Below, piece by piece: positions 1 through 10,493 of a stretch of DNA of 64,000 nucleotides. Position 1 is the first letter of the stretch. Every line of letters starts with the position of its first letter. The position numbers and the translations under genes are program-made. The notes under the pieces were generated by a model, which had not been told where the DNA came from, did not search any database, and saw nothing but the letters and a program-made list of their open reading frames with translations. Source of the DNA: Pegoplata infirma (taxonomy: Eukaryota > Arthropoda > Insecta > Diptera > Anthomyiidae); contig OY992536.1 in assembly GCA_963921195.1 (NCBI GenBank), positions 287,823,530 through 287,887,529 of the forward strand, read 5' to 3'.

Positions 1-102
1 GTTAGCTTTGTTGTTGAACTTTTTTGTTTATTTCGCTAAACTTTTTGCGCTTTTGATATAAAAAGAATAGGAAAAAAATAGGAATCATTGTTCTAAAAGT
101 TA

Positions 103-1818
103 ATGGAGGGTTCATCTGATCCTGCGAAAAAACACAAAGAGAAGGGAAGACAAATAGTTTTAGCAAATCGGCCAATAACGCGAAGTGTTGCAAGAGGACT
201 TGGTAACCAAATAGTTGGCTCAATTTTGACACAAATAGATACTGGAATCGTACACCCAGTAGATTTTGTACCAATAAATTATTTAGATCATTGCACCGAT
301 TTAGTTTTTGGGAGAAAGAGTCAGGATTTGGCGTCGTCAAGAACAAGTCATCAATCGGTTGTAGACTCCGCACACAATTCGATTAGTTTTTTTAGTAAAT
401 TAGAACAGATTTGTTTAATGGAGACCAACAAACCCACAGAACATCTCTCAGGGGCTGAGCCCGGTGATTTTAGAAATCCGACTGAGGAGGATGGAGCAGT
501 GGGAGGAGTTCCAGACCAGTTCGCACAAATGATGGCAATGTTTTCCCAACAAAACAAAGTGATGCTGGAATGCATGGACGAAATGAGGAATTTTAGAAGA
601 GAATTAACTTCATTAAGTCGTCGAGTAGCTGAAACTGAAGGGTCAATTCAACATGGAACAATACCACCACCATCATCAACATCAACACCAGAAGTGAGAA
701 CAGGAGAAGCTGCTGAAGGACCACAAGGCCCAGGAGCGAAAAACAGATCGGAAAGACTAACAGACAACGTAGGACTGTCTATCGGATCAGGACATTTGTG
801 TCAGACCCTTATTAACAAGGATAAAAAGGTTGATTTGGATAAGTGGCACATTAAATTCGATGGTTCGAGTAAGGGGATGACTATTGAAAGTTTTTTCTTT
901 CGAATTGAAAAGTTGAGAGCACGTCACAATATCACGTTCGAAAAATTGTTTACTGACTTTCATCATTTGGTTACCGGAAACGCCGCAAAGTGGTACTGGC
1001 AGTTACTGGAGGATCATGAGGATGATGCTGATGAGGATTTTGGTTACTTTGAACTAAAAGAGGAACTAATGGAGATCTATAAGACCGCCGATTCCGATTT
1101 TGAAATTATACGGGAAATTATGGAGAGGAAGCAACGGGAAACCGAATGCTTTGATGATTTTTATGCTGACATTCATAATCTTACTTTTAAATTAAAAAAG
1201 AAAATTAAGGAAAAGAATCTCATAAAACTAATAAGAGATAATGTCAAGCCAAGTGTCTCAGATCTGATATTTTCCACCAAATACAAAAAACTGTCAGTAC
1301 TAAAGACAGATTGTAAGGACGCAGAAAAGAAAATAAAGGCAGATAAAAGGTCACGCACCACCAACAAGCAAATAAGTGAATTAGAGAATAACATCGAGGA
1401 TGGTATGGATAATATTGATGCCATAAATTATGGTGTTAGTAAACTAGGCTTAGAAGGTAATCGTCCTCGAGAAATTAGAGGAAATATAGGACCTCCAACC
1501 AGTCTGTCGCGCAACACCCCTTTTATTAATTCTCATCGATCGAATCCACAAGATAATCGAACTGTATTTTGTCACTCTCCGTTCCATTTGACTTTGTGTT
1601 TCACATGCGGAATGCCAGGTGATTATTTCGTCAAAAATCCCGCGGAAGCCAAAAAGGAAAGTCGATGCAAATGTACTTTTCATGAAATGATATGTTTTGC
1701 ATGCGGCAAAAATGAATCATACTACAACAGTCAGGAAAGCAAGGGGTTAAACAACAGCCTGGCGGAGTTGACCGGGAGCTTCAGCCAGGAGTCGACCAAT
1801 CCGGAGAATCCCCAATAA
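103..1818 (+). CDS. gag: Gag-like protein of the Ty3/gypsy element
   Basis: This 571-residue frame precedes pol. A variable N-terminal part of about 240 residues includes a Pro/Ser/Thr-rich stretch. It is followed by a capsid-like region at roughly residues 245-430, recognised by W at about 248, the F-x-G spacing, paired aromatic W residues near 297-299, and a charged helical tail. The C-terminus holds two zinc-knuckle-like sites that start with C-x2-C (C499/C502 and C531/C534). The expected His and last Cys are absent from both: D and N in the first, S and Q in the second. RNA binding by a classical CCHC knuckle is therefore doubtful. The first in-frame ATG is taken as the start. The frame ends inside a 103-nt overlap with pol, which lies in the -1 frame. 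Family knowledge: Gag forms the virus-like particle that packages element RNA. Confidence 0.85.
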   Translation: MEGSSDPAKKHKEKGRQIVLANRPITRSVARGLGNQIVGSILTQIDTGIVHPVDFVPINYLDHCTDLVFGRKSQDLASSRTSHQSVVDSAHNSISFFSKLEQICLMETNKPTEHLSGAEPGDFRNPTEEDGAVGGVPDQFAQMMAMFSQQNKVMLECMDEMRNFRRELTSLSRRVAETEGSIQHGTIPPPSSTSTPEVRTGEAAEGPQGPGAKNRSERLTDNVGLSIGSGHLCQTLINKDKKVDLDKWHIKFDGSSKGMTIESFFFRIEKLRARHNITFEKLFTDFHHLVTGNAAKWYWQLLEDHEDDADEDFGYFELKEELMEIYKTADSDFEIIREIMERKQRETECFDDFYADIHNLTFKLKKKIKEKNLIKLIRDNVKPSVSDLIFSTKYKKLSVLKTDCKDAEKKIKADKRSRTTNKQISELENNIEDGMDNIDAINYGVSKLGLEGNRPREIRGNIGPPTSLSRNTPFINSHRSNPQDNRTVFCHSPFHLTLCFTCGMPGDYFVKNPAEAKKESRCKCTFHEMICFACGKNESYYNSQESKGLNNSLAELTGSFSQESTNPENPQ

Positions 1819-4800
1819 AAATATTACAGAAAACCGCTGGTGACTGTGCGCCTAAAAATGAGTCAGCACCAAAGGCCCACATTAAAAGTCTTCACCAGCG
1901 TATAACAGAATATGAAGCCGCCAGAGCTCGCATTTTTCAGGAAGATTTGCTGGCAGAAAAGAAGTCGACTAGGAAATATAAAAAAATCAAAAAGTTAAGA
2001 GAAAAATCCCAAACAGTAAGAAAATTAAAAAAAATTCTTGTATCATCTATTATTACCATGGAAGGAGATAAGCGGTTATATGCAAGGACAACGGTGGATG
2101 GCGAAGAAGTTGTAGCGTTGTTGGACTCTGGAGCATGTGCTAACTGCATTGGTAAAAATGCAATCGAGTTTTTGGAAAAGAGGAAGCATAAGGTTGTGAC
2201 TGTCAAGAGCCAAAACATACGAACAGCGAATGGCTCAAAAACTCCAGTTACCGGTATGGTGACTTTACCAGTTGATTGGGACGGTAAAACGAGAGATATG
2301 GATTTTCTAATTGTTCCAAACTTAAATCAGCAAATGTATTTTGGAATAGACTTTTGGCGAGTTTTTGAGTTAAATTTAGTGGCTAGTTCAACTGGTTTCA
2401 ATGTTAATGAAGATAATGCAACTTTTGAGGAGTTGTCGAAAACAATTGGCAGTGAAAGTGTAGTTTTAGATGCGAATCAGCATGTACTTTCGGATAGTGA
2501 GGTCGTACAGTTAGAAAAGGTTAAGAGTTTGTTTCCGTCATTTGAGGTGCTTGGGTTAGGAAAAACAGATCTTGAGGAACATGTAATAGAAGTGGTAGAT
2601 GAGGGTTTACCGGTTAAACAAAGACATTACCCGATATCTCCGTTTATTCAGGACCTAGTTTTTGAAGAGCTCGACAGAATGTTGAAACTTGGGGTAATAG
2701 AGGAGAGTAACAGCAGTTGGAGTTCCCCTGTGACCTTAGTGCGAAAGGTTAACAAAAACAGATTGTGTTTGGATGCACGGAAGGTCAACGAACGTACAAT
2801 CAAAGATGCGTACCCGTTGCCGCATATTGAGGGCATATTGAGCAGATTGCAAGAAACAAAGTTCATTTCGGCCATTGACCTCAAAGACGCATTCTGGCAG
2901 ATCCCGTTGGAGAAAAAATCAAGGGAAAAAACAGCCTTCACAGTACCTGGGCGGCCATTGTACCAGTACACGGTTATGCCCTTTGGCTTATGCAACGCCG
3001 CCCAGCGAATGTGCCGGCTAATGGATAAGGTTGTTCCTGCCAGTATCCGCGAGTTTGTCTTTGTTTACTTGGACGATCTGCTGGTATGTTCCCCTGACTT
3101 TAGTTCGCATATGAAACTTCTTGAGGTTGTGGCTGATTGCTTAAGTAAGGCAAAACTTACTATTAACGTCGGCAAAAGTAAATTTTGTTATCGTGAGGTG
3201 AAGTACTTGGGATATGTTGTTGGAGATGGATGCCTTCGAACCGATAGGGACAAAGTTGCTGCAATGGAAGAGTTTCCCGAGCCCAAAACACCGAAGCAGC
3301 TTCGTCGCTTTCTTGGCATGACGGGCTGGTATCGGCGTTTTATCAAGGACTATGCTAATATAGCTGCACCGCTGCATGATTCTTTGACAAAGGAGAGAAT
3401 AAAAAAGTTTTCTTTGACAGACGAAGGACGTGAGGCATTTATAAAGCTGAAAAATAGTCTTGTCACTGCTCCTGTTTTATCCATACCGGATTTCAAAAAG
3501 CACTTTTACATCCAGTGCGATGCGTCATCTGAAGGAGTAGGAGGAGTTCTTTTTCAAGTCGATGATGAAGGTAACGAGAAACCCATAGCGTATTTGTCCG
3601 CTAAACTCAACAAGGCTCAGAAAAACTACAGTGTCACAGAGCAAGAGTGTTATGCAGCAATCCTTAGTGTAAAGAAATTTAGACCATACGTGGAGGGTTT
3701 ACCTTTCACTATCATTACTGACCATTCGAGCTTAAAATGGCTCATGTCGCAAAAGGAGTTGTCAGGAAGGTTAGCACGCTGGAGTCTTAAGCTACAAGCT
3801 TTCGATTTCAATATCGAGCATCGTAAAGGTTCTCAAAATGTAGTGCCAGATACACTTTCGCGTGGTGACATTGAGGAGCTTAAGCTGATAGGGCCAAATG
3901 ATAGGGTAATAGACGTAGATTTAGGTTCGGAATTCTTTTCTTCAGATGAGTACACAGAACTTATACGAACAGTTACGGACAAAAAGGAGGACTTGCCAGA
4001 CTTATGTGTTTCAGACGGGTTTGTGTATAAGCGAACAGAAATTCGTACCGGAGATGCTTTGCAGGAGGACCGTGCCTGGAAGTTGTGGGTTCCCACAGAG
4101 TTACGGGCAGAACTTACTGAAAGAGTGCATTATTCGCCATCGTCGGGACATGGTGGGATTCAAAAAACTTTAGCCAAGCTACGGGACAAATATTATTGGC
4201 CAGGCATGGTGTCAGATGTTCAGGCGATAGTAAAGTGTTGTGAGGTCTGTAAATGTTGTAAAACATCGAATAATACACGGAGACCACCTATGGGATCTCA
4301 ACAAATTACAGAAAGACCTTTTCAACGCCTTTACATCGACTTTATGGGACCATACCCTAGGACCAGGGATGGGAATACATTTATTTTTGTGTGTCTTGAC
4401 CATTTTTCAAAATATGTTTTTTTAAAACCACTAAGAAAGGCTACAGCTAGTGACGTGGTAAAGTGCCTAGAGCGTGAGGTGTTCCACGTATTTGGGGTGC
4501 CTGAGTTTGTTCATTCTGACAATGGCAAACAATTTATATCGTTGCTATTTAAGGATTTCCTGCTTAAATATGGGGTTAAGCACGTTAAAACAGCATTTTA
4601 CTCACCGCAGGCAAATGCATCTGAGAGAGTAAATAGGTCTATTTTACAGATTATTCGGTCATACATAGGCGATAATCAGAGAAGTTGGGATTTACACATC
4701 AGTGATGCAGCTTTTGCCTTGCGTAGCGTTTTGCATAGTTCTATCGGCGTATCACCATACTATGCAGTGTTTGGCATGCATATGATGCAACATGCTAATT

Positions 4801-5159
4801 CTTATGAAATTGGTCGAAAATTAGATTCTTTAAAAGATCCGACCTTCAATGTAGTGTTGCCATCAGACAAAAATTATCTTATCCGAGAAAAAATTGTTAA
4901 GGAACTACAAATGGCACATCTCCGAAATGAAAAGGTGTACAATACCAGGTGTAAAGACATTAAGTTTAAGGAGGGACAGATTGTTTATAGAAAAAACTTT
5001 AAACAGAGCTGCCAAATTGAAAAATACAATGCGAAATTGGCTCCGACAAATATCAAGTGTATTGTACTAAAAGTGATTGGAAATTCATTATACGAACTCG
5101 GTAATTTGGCAGGTAAAAAATTAGGCGTTTATCATGCAAAGGATATGTTTGCCGCGTAA
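1716..5159 (+). CDS. pol: Pol polyprotein (protease, RT, RNase H, integrase) of the Ty3/gypsy element
   Basis: The frame is open from 1716, after a TGA at 1713-1715, and is probably made as a Gag-Pol fusion by frameshifting; no ATG opens it near its start. Counting residues from 1947: the aspartic protease has DSGA at about 60. The reverse transcriptase has conserved LDARKVN, SAIDLKDAFWQI and VMPFGLCNA blocks, with catalytic YLDD near 373. RNase H has DASSEGVGG near 524 and TDHSSLKWL. Integrase has an HHCC zinc-binding domain near 727-770, then core D (about 797), D (about 857) and E in SERVNR. I count 34 residues between the last two acids. The C-terminus lacks an obvious chromodomain. There are no internal stops and all catalytic residues are present, so the enzyme could be active. 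Confidence 0.92.
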   Translation: MILQQSGKQGVKQQPGGVDRELQPGVDQSGESPIKILQKTAGDCAPKNESAPKAHIKSLHQRITEYEAARARIFQEDLLAEKKSTRKYKKIKKLREKSQTVRKLKKILVSSIITMEGDKRLYARTTVDGEEVVALLDSGACANCIGKNAIEFLEKRKHKVVTVKSQNIRTANGSKTPVTGMVTLPVDWDGKTRDMDFLIVPNLNQQMYFGIDFWRVFELNLVASSTGFNVNEDNATFEELSKTIGSESVVLDANQHVLSDSEVVQLEKVKSLFPSFEVLGLGKTDLEEHVIEVVDEGLPVKQRHYPISPFIQDLVFEELDRMLKLGVIEESNSSWSSPVTLVRKVNKNRLCLDARKVNERTIKDAYPLPHIEGILSRLQETKFISAIDLKDAFWQIPLEKKSREKTAFTVPGRPLYQYTVMPFGLCNAAQRMCRLMDKVVPASIREFVFVYLDDLLVCSPDFSSHMKLLEVVADCLSKAKLTINVGKSKFCYREVKYLGYVVGDGCLRTDRDKVAAMEEFPEPKTPKQLRRFLGMTGWYRRFIKDYANIAAPLHDSLTKERIKKFSLTDEGREAFIKLKNSLVTAPVLSIPDFKKHFYIQCDASSEGVGGVLFQVDDEGNEKPIAYLSAKLNKAQKNYSVTEQECYAAILSVKKFRPYVEGLPFTIITDHSSLKWLMSQKELSGRLARWSLKLQAFDFNIEHRKGSQNVVPDTLSRGDIEELKLIGPNDRVIDVDLGSEFFSSDEYTELIRTVTDKKEDLPDLCVSDGFVYKRTEIRTGDALQEDRAWKLWVPTELRAELTERVHYSPSSGHGGIQKTLAKLRDKYYWPGMVSDVQAIVKCCEVCKCCKTSNNTRRPPMGSQQITERPFQRLYIDFMGPYPRTRDGNTFIFVCLDHFSKYVFLKPLRKATASDVVKCLEREVFHVFGVPEFVHSDNGKQFISLLFKDFLLKYGVKHVKTAFYSPQANASERVNRSILQIIRSYIGDNQRSWDLHISDAAFALRSVLHSSIGVSPYYAVFGMHMMQHANSYEIGRKLDSLKDPTFNVVLPSDKNYLIREKIVKELQMAHLRNEKVYNTRCKDIKFKEGQIVYRKNFKQSCQIEKYNAKLAPTNIKCIVLKVIGNSLYELGNLAGKKLGVYHAKDMFAA
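1746..1796 (+). promoter_or_regulatory. Candidate -1 ribosomal frameshift signal between gag and pol
   Basis: In gag frame the codons at 1747-1752 are TTA AAC, preceded by G, giving the heptamer GTTAAAC at 1746-1752. A -1 slip re-pairs on GTT AAA, and 1746 is exactly in the pol frame, which is open from 1716 onward. Five nucleotides later CCTGGC (1758-1763) can pair with GCCAGG (1784-1789), a 6-bp GC-rich stem. GTTGAC in its loop (1767-1772) can pair with GTCGAC (1791-1796), with one G-U pair, suggesting a pseudoknot. The loop lengths (3, 11 and 1 nt) are not those of a textbook H-type fold, so the second stem is less certain than the first. GUUAAAC is a known slip site in equine arteritis virus. 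Use in this element is inferred. Confidence 0.6.
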
Positions 5160-5169
5160 GGCAAACATA

Positions 5170-5348
5170 CACTCTAACTAAAATGATTTCAGTTTCCTAC
5201 TATAAGTTGGGTAAATATACACAAAATGTGTAGTTTTACAAAAAAAAAAAAATTTTTGGAAATTTACACATTTTTAGTAGTATATTATTTGAATTTGTTG
5301 AAATTTACCCAGTTTGTGGTGGGAAGCTGAACTCATTTGTTTAGAGTG
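5170..5348. mobile_element. 179-bp MITE with TA target duplication, next to the pol stop
   Basis: The ends CACTCTAA and TTAGAGTG are inverted repeats. The similarity continues inward for about 45 bp per arm, from CACTCTAA through TTCAGCTTCC-like sequence to GGGTAAAT. TA lies on both sides (5168-5169 and 5349-5350), as in Tc1/mariner-type insertion. It begins 10 bp after the pol stop codon, so it entered the 3' end of the retroelement. It has no coding capacity. Confidence 0.75.
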
Positions 5349-5350
5349 TA

Positions 5351-8300
5351 ATTAAATTTTCTTGACAGATATTTCTCAACTTAATTAAATTAAAAACTGA
5401 TTTGTAGTCATAACATTTTTTTTTTCTTCTCGATATCACCCAGGAAAAATTTTTAAAACCAGATAGAATTTAGTAATCCTCTGATTTATTTTTATATATT
5501 TTTTTTACGTCATTAAAATTTTAATTGGCTCAGTTGAGGTTTAAACCAATTAAACTCGTTTTAAAATCAGTTTAATTTTTTTGTATTTTTTATACTCAAT
5601 ACTATTAAAAATTTGCTATATTTATTTTTTTTCTGTGTTGAAAAAAAAAAAAAATTGTATAATTTTAAATTTTTTTTTATTTTAGTTGTTTTGCAATTCT
5701 TGTGATTATTAAGTGTATTTTCACAGTACCTAGTAAAAAAAAAAAAAAAAATTAGTCTATAAATTTTTTCCTGACACTAAAAATAATGTATTTGTCAAAT
5801 GATATGATTAGATCTGCTGTTTTCAAATAAACAATCTACACATCTAAAGTGTATTTGATTTGTGAAAAGACTTTTCTCGTTTTAGGACTTATCAATAAAA
5901 CAGCGAATTTAATTTTTTTTAATTTTTTTCTTCAAAGTGTTATTTCTGCAATATTATGTCATTCATTAAAACAAAAAAAAAAAAACAAAAAAGAAACAAT
6001 TTAAACTACATCTTTAAGAAACAAACTTAGAAACATTTTTTTTTTTGGAAAGCAGGATAAACTGCTGATTTCTGTCAATTTTTTTTTTTACTAAATGACA
6101 AAGAAATAAGATGTATATTTCAGCAGAAAAATCTGCTAAAAATTTACAAATACAAACTGAAAGTGTTTTACAGATTTTTTTTAGATGTTTTCTGATGAGT
6201 GTACTTAGGAAATAGGTTCAAATTACATTTTTCAGTTTTGATTGATGATTTTTTTTTTGAGTGTAGCGCAATGGAGGTTAATTCTATTTTTTTTTTTTTC
6301 TCAAATGCTTTGTATAGAACTTCAAGAATATGTAAGTTTAATAAATAAAATTTTTCCGGCTAGCTTAATGGGCACGAGTGAGTGGGTCGAGGCCACACGT
6401 TTAGTAACAGGCTGCGTTTGATTTTTTTTCGAACTCGCTCCATGTTGCAGGCAACATCGACGGATTCGAGCTTGTAACGTACGCCTGTATCTTCTCTAAC
6501 TTTTTATATCCGTATCCTAAACATATACTATATATTTTAGTATATCTAGGGATTTAGGATATATTTTAATATGTGGATAGTATGTTATGTTTCGTGTTTT
6601 AACAATCAGTGAGAGATTGTTTAAGCAATCGGCTTTCATTATATTAAAAAAGAGGTATAATGTTTAATTAGTAAAACAGAAAAATCATATTCAAAGTCAT
6701 CTTTGTGAAGTGAAATTGCATAAAGTCGAAGTCAGTTCAATTTTTTTTTACAGGAAAAAATAAAATAACGTTTTCTTTACAAAAACAAAAAAAGTAACGT
6801 TTACTTTCTTGAAATTTGTACATATATGTTATATATGTTATAAGAAAAATTTACCAGAAAAAAAAATTCTGAATATTGAAATTTTAAATAAGGTTCGTAA
6901 TATATTAAAAAAGGAAAAAAAAAAAATTCAATGAATTACCAGAAAAAATATATTTATTCGTTTTAGATATACGATTGGATTTTGTTTTACCGCTGCTGAT
7001 AATTTTCTATTTTGTTAGAACATTTATTTTTATGAGGTAAAGCACATATTTTTTCTCGTCATTACACATTATATATCCATTTTCCCCTTTCTTTGTGTAA
7101 TCATTATTGCAGGTGCCTTGTCATTAGGAAATATTTCCAAGGGGCCTCAAAGTAATCACTTTCCCTTATGCCATATGTTTCTTTGCTGAGATGATTTTTG
7201 GATTGACATTTAACGATAAGAGAATTTTCGGAATCAAGTTAAGGAACTTTGTAAAAAAACAAATAGAAATATTTGCCTTAACTGTCAAATTCAGAGAGCT
7301 ACTCAACTGAGAGGATCAAAAACCGAGAAAGAGTAGAAGGGGTATAGGTTTAGTAAATGTCAAAGGAATTAGAAAAGAAACAGTGAACATTTAGTCGTAA
7401 AAGAAGCATAGTAAAAATTAAATGGTGAAAAGTTAAAGCGATAATATTCGGGTGTGCCAAAATAAAATAATTTAGAAAGGTATTAAATAAATAAAGTATT
7501 TTTTTTTAAATTGTTATAAATTAAATTTCATACAGTGACCAAGAAAAGAAAAAAAGTATAAAAATAAATATCCGCAAGTGTAAAACAAAACAGCAAAATC
7601 TCTAGAAAAAAAAATTGTTAAAATTAAAGTTAACGGTTATTTTTGTGATTTTTTTGAGAAAAAAAAAAAAAGTTTTCAATTGTAATTTATTTAAACTAAA
7701 AAGAAAAAGAATTATAGACATCGGAAAAAGAAATTAATAATATTTGCCAATTTATGTGAAAAAAAAAAGAAAATATTAGTTAAATAAAATTAATTAAAGT
7801 GAATATAGAAGTAGTAATCAAAAGTAAAATTTAGAAAAAAAAAGTTAGCAACATTTGATTGCTATATAGGTCCTGCTCTATCACACACGATCGTCGATGC
7901 TGGCGCCAATATCAACGTATCGGTAAGTCTAAAATTTTTGTTTCTTATTGCTTTTTATATTCACATTTGTTTTTATTTTTTTTTATAAAAAAAGAAAAAA
8001 AAAAATAATATTTACAACGTTTTCTTTTTCATAACATTTATTATTAATTGCCTGTTTTTTTTTACAAAATTCTTCTTCAATTTTTTTTACAAAAATAATA
8101 TCAATAAAATAAAATTAGTAAAATCTAAAACCCAAAACAAACAAAATCAAAACAAACTAAAAAAATAATATTCATATTTATTTCACAAAAATTTCTATTT
8201 TTCTTTCTTTTCTTCGTCCTATTTTTCGTCATTGCAATTTAAAAAAACGACGTTATTTTTAAACAAGTATATCTCATTTTTTTTTATATTGAGTTAAATC

Positions 8301-9100
8301 AAAATGCTTAACTTTTCATCATAAAAAAATAAAATAATGAATTTTTTTTATATAATAAGATTAATTTAAAAAAAAAAAAAAATAGGTTTAGAAATACATA
8401 TACATATTTACAGACATCATATAATGAAATTGTTTTTGAATAAAATATCAATGTCTTGAATTTTTTTTTGATGTTGTTTTCAACTAAACAAAATGTTGTT
8501 GATTTTTTTTCAAGCTTGGCTTAATCAAAACATGATCTGCTAAGTCACATAAACATTGTGGGGATGGAAGTGTAGGGTACTGTGAGTTCGTTCGGCAAGA
8601 CATGTGCTAACAAACAGACGGTCGGACAGACAAATTTTTTTGTGTTAAGGGAATTGCTGAAAACAAATATCGAGCTTAGGCAATTCACAGGCTGCAGTTA
8701 TCGCAGGAGGGGAGGGTTAGCTCACACGGACTGGACATTTTTTTTAGAGTGAATGCGGGGGTGAATGACTGAGGGTATGTATGCGAATAGAGTTAGATTG
8801 AATGTAGGGATATATAGTCTGCCTGTAATAAAAAAAAAATACAAATAATCATAGGGGGTTTATAGAATGTATGATGGGGCGTATGTCTGGAGGATTCTGT
8901 TCGTTGCATATTGGTATGATCTCTATGTGCTTGTTTTCCTTTTTCTCTTACTTTATCTTTTCTTTAACATTAGTGACACGAATGTTTATGTATGGGGCTT
9001 AAGTGTGCAGTGGTAAAGAACCTCTCCAATGCCGTCGAGTAGCCGGTTTGCCACCGTGTCACAAGCCACAAATATTGCACACCAACGAATAAGCCAAACC
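5351..9100. other. AT-rich non-coding region, no gene seen
   Basis: Poly(A) and poly(T) runs dominate. Some of the retroelement's 3' end may lie here, but no LTR could be matched. One right-hand MITE end of the CACTC family (GAGTG then TA) is at 6259-6265, with no partner found. A CAGCAGAAAAATCTGCT palindrome is near 6122. 6345-6500 is less AT-rich and of higher complexity. 7260-7924 is A-rich, ends in a splice-donor-like CG|GTAAGT at 7922, and might be an untranslated exon, with no further support. No open frame here resembles a known protein. Confidence 0.5.
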
Positions 9101-9108
9101 CATTACAT

Positions 9109-9174
9109 CCGGTTTAACCGAAAAAACCGGTTAACCGAAAAAGCTGAATTTCGGTTAACCGAGAAACCGGTTTT
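9109..9174. repeat. Cluster of CCGGTTAACCG palindromes
   Basis: The palindromic core CCGGTTAACCG or a close variant recurs four to five times in 66 bp, in both orientations, so the cluster itself folds back. Terminal clusters of this type occur at the ends of some DNA transposons. No second end or target duplication was found, so it is left unassigned. Confidence 0.55.
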
Positions 9175-9469
9175 CCAAAATGTCGGTTTTTTATAAACAC
9201 TAAGTGCAAATCTTTAGGTAGTACCTAATAGGTACCCTAAAAATTTTAAATTTGAAAATGTCTTTCTCTTGGAGGATCCCATATTTAAAAATTTTGAATT
9301 TTTAGTTCAATAATTATAAAAATATATTTTCCCTGTTTATCCCCCTTTTTTGACCCTTTAGAATCAAAATTTCAAGCTCGAAAATCAAACTTCGAAAAGT
9401 ACAATTGTTTACCCTATTTCACCCTCTTACAATAACCTTCGAAACATTTCCCCATATACCCATTTACGC

Positions 9470-10262
9470 AAACGGTAAGGTAAGTGCAATAAAATGCATG
9501 TCATTGACGTCACCTTTCATGGGAAATTTGCAGAAATAAAATTGATTCACGCGTTACAGAGAACACGTATTACAAACACAATGGAACTTATTTCTCTTTT
9601 TAGTGCACTTAAATGCATATAACTCATGAACCAATACACATACAAAGACCGAATATACATGAAAACTTTGATATTAACATCCCCTTTCTAGGGAAACTTA
9701 CAGAAACAAAATACAAAAAGTCGGTACTCAATTTTATGTAAAAAAATTATATATTTTCGATTTATGCAGGTTTCAAAAAAGTTTATGGGGTATAAAGTTT
9801 CAACAAATGCATTCAAAAATTGCATTTTTTTTAATTTTTTTTTTTGAGTGCATTTATATACAAAGGACAATTGTAAGAGTCAAATGCTTTTTTAATCGTA
9901 AAAATCAAACAAATACTTTTAAATATATGGCTCTTCAAAGTTACATCCTTTTTTGATAAAATTACAGAATAAACATAATTTGTTTTTGTTTTTTGTATGG
10001 AAAAAAAAGGCCCTAAAAAAGCTGCACTTAGTTTTATGTAAAAAATGTTATTCCTTCGATTTATGCAGGTTTCAGAAAAATCGAAGGGGAATAAAGTTTC
10101 AAAAAATGCACCTAAAAATTGCATTTGCATCAAATACGTCCTTTTTTAAAAAAATATCTTCTTTGAGTGCATTTGTATAAAAAAGGACGTTGTTGGAGTC
10201 GAATGCTTTTTAAATGGTAGAATTCGGATAAATACTTTCGAAGACATGGCTCTTCAAAGAGT
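9470..10262 (+). repeat. Decayed tandem repeat, unit about 320 bp, two to three copies
   Basis: The blocks 9690-9955 and 10010-10262 align. Both carry TTTTATGTAAAAAA, then CGATTTATGCAGGTTTCA, then AAAGTTTCAA.AAATGCA, then TTGAGTGCATTT.TATA, then AAATACTTT..A..ATGGCTCTTCAAAG. An earlier partial unit at about 9470-9560 shares the GGGAAA.TT.CAGAAA.AAAAT block. Short frames in this stretch are read through the repeats and are not genes. Confidence 0.6.
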
Positions 10263-10269
10263 CTAATAG

Positions 10270-10482
10270 TTTTTTAATGGACAAAATGTCTCATTATCTG
10301 AGACTTTTTCTGTAGAAAAATGTCTCATTATCTGCGACTTTTTCTTTAGAAAAATGTCTCATTATCTGCGACTTTTTCTGTAGAAAAAATGTGTCAGAAC
10401 CTGAGAAATTTTCTATACAAAATATATCTCAGAGTCTAAGATTTTTTTTACGAAAAATGTTTTAGAATCCGAGACATACTCC
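10270..10482 (+). repeat. Decayed copies of the 35-bp satellite, plus orientation
   Basis: About six diverged units carry the sequence ATGTCTCA..ATCTG.GACTTTTTCT.TAGAAAA. They match the unit of the large array at 13275-17352 and have the same orientation. Substitutions and indels differ from unit to unit, so the group is old. Confidence 0.7.
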
Positions 10483-10493
10483 CATTTTGAGCC

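Larger units (their letters stand above)
1..5159 (+). mobile_element. Ty3/gypsy-type LTR retrotransposon, 5' end outside window
   Basis: This is an internal region with gag then pol, the pol domains being ordered protease, reverse transcriptase, RNase H, integrase. That order, with integrase last, is the Ty3/gypsy order rather than the Ty1/copia order. No envelope-like frame follows pol. Bases 1-102 are an AT-rich leader without a gene; the 5' LTR and primer-binding site must lie to the left of the window. I could not identify a 3' LTR, because without the 5' copy there is nothing to match it to. The first sequence after the pol stop is a MITE, which displaces whatever 3' end existed. Both long frames are open, so the copy is fairly young, but see the zinc-knuckle remarks under gag. 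Confidence 0.9.

Noticed and set aside
2..373. Minus-strand frame opposite gag
   Set aside because: It is the shadow of the gag frame, whose capsid-like features lie on the plus strand.
5160..6500. 3' LTR of the Ty3/gypsy element
   Set aside because: Without the 5' LTR no matching pair exists in the window. The start and end could not be placed, and a MITE occupies the expected start.
7898..7915. Primer-binding site of a second LTR element (TGGCGCC)
   Set aside because: Only seven bases fit. The following bases do not match a tRNA 3' end that I know, and no retroelement frame follows.
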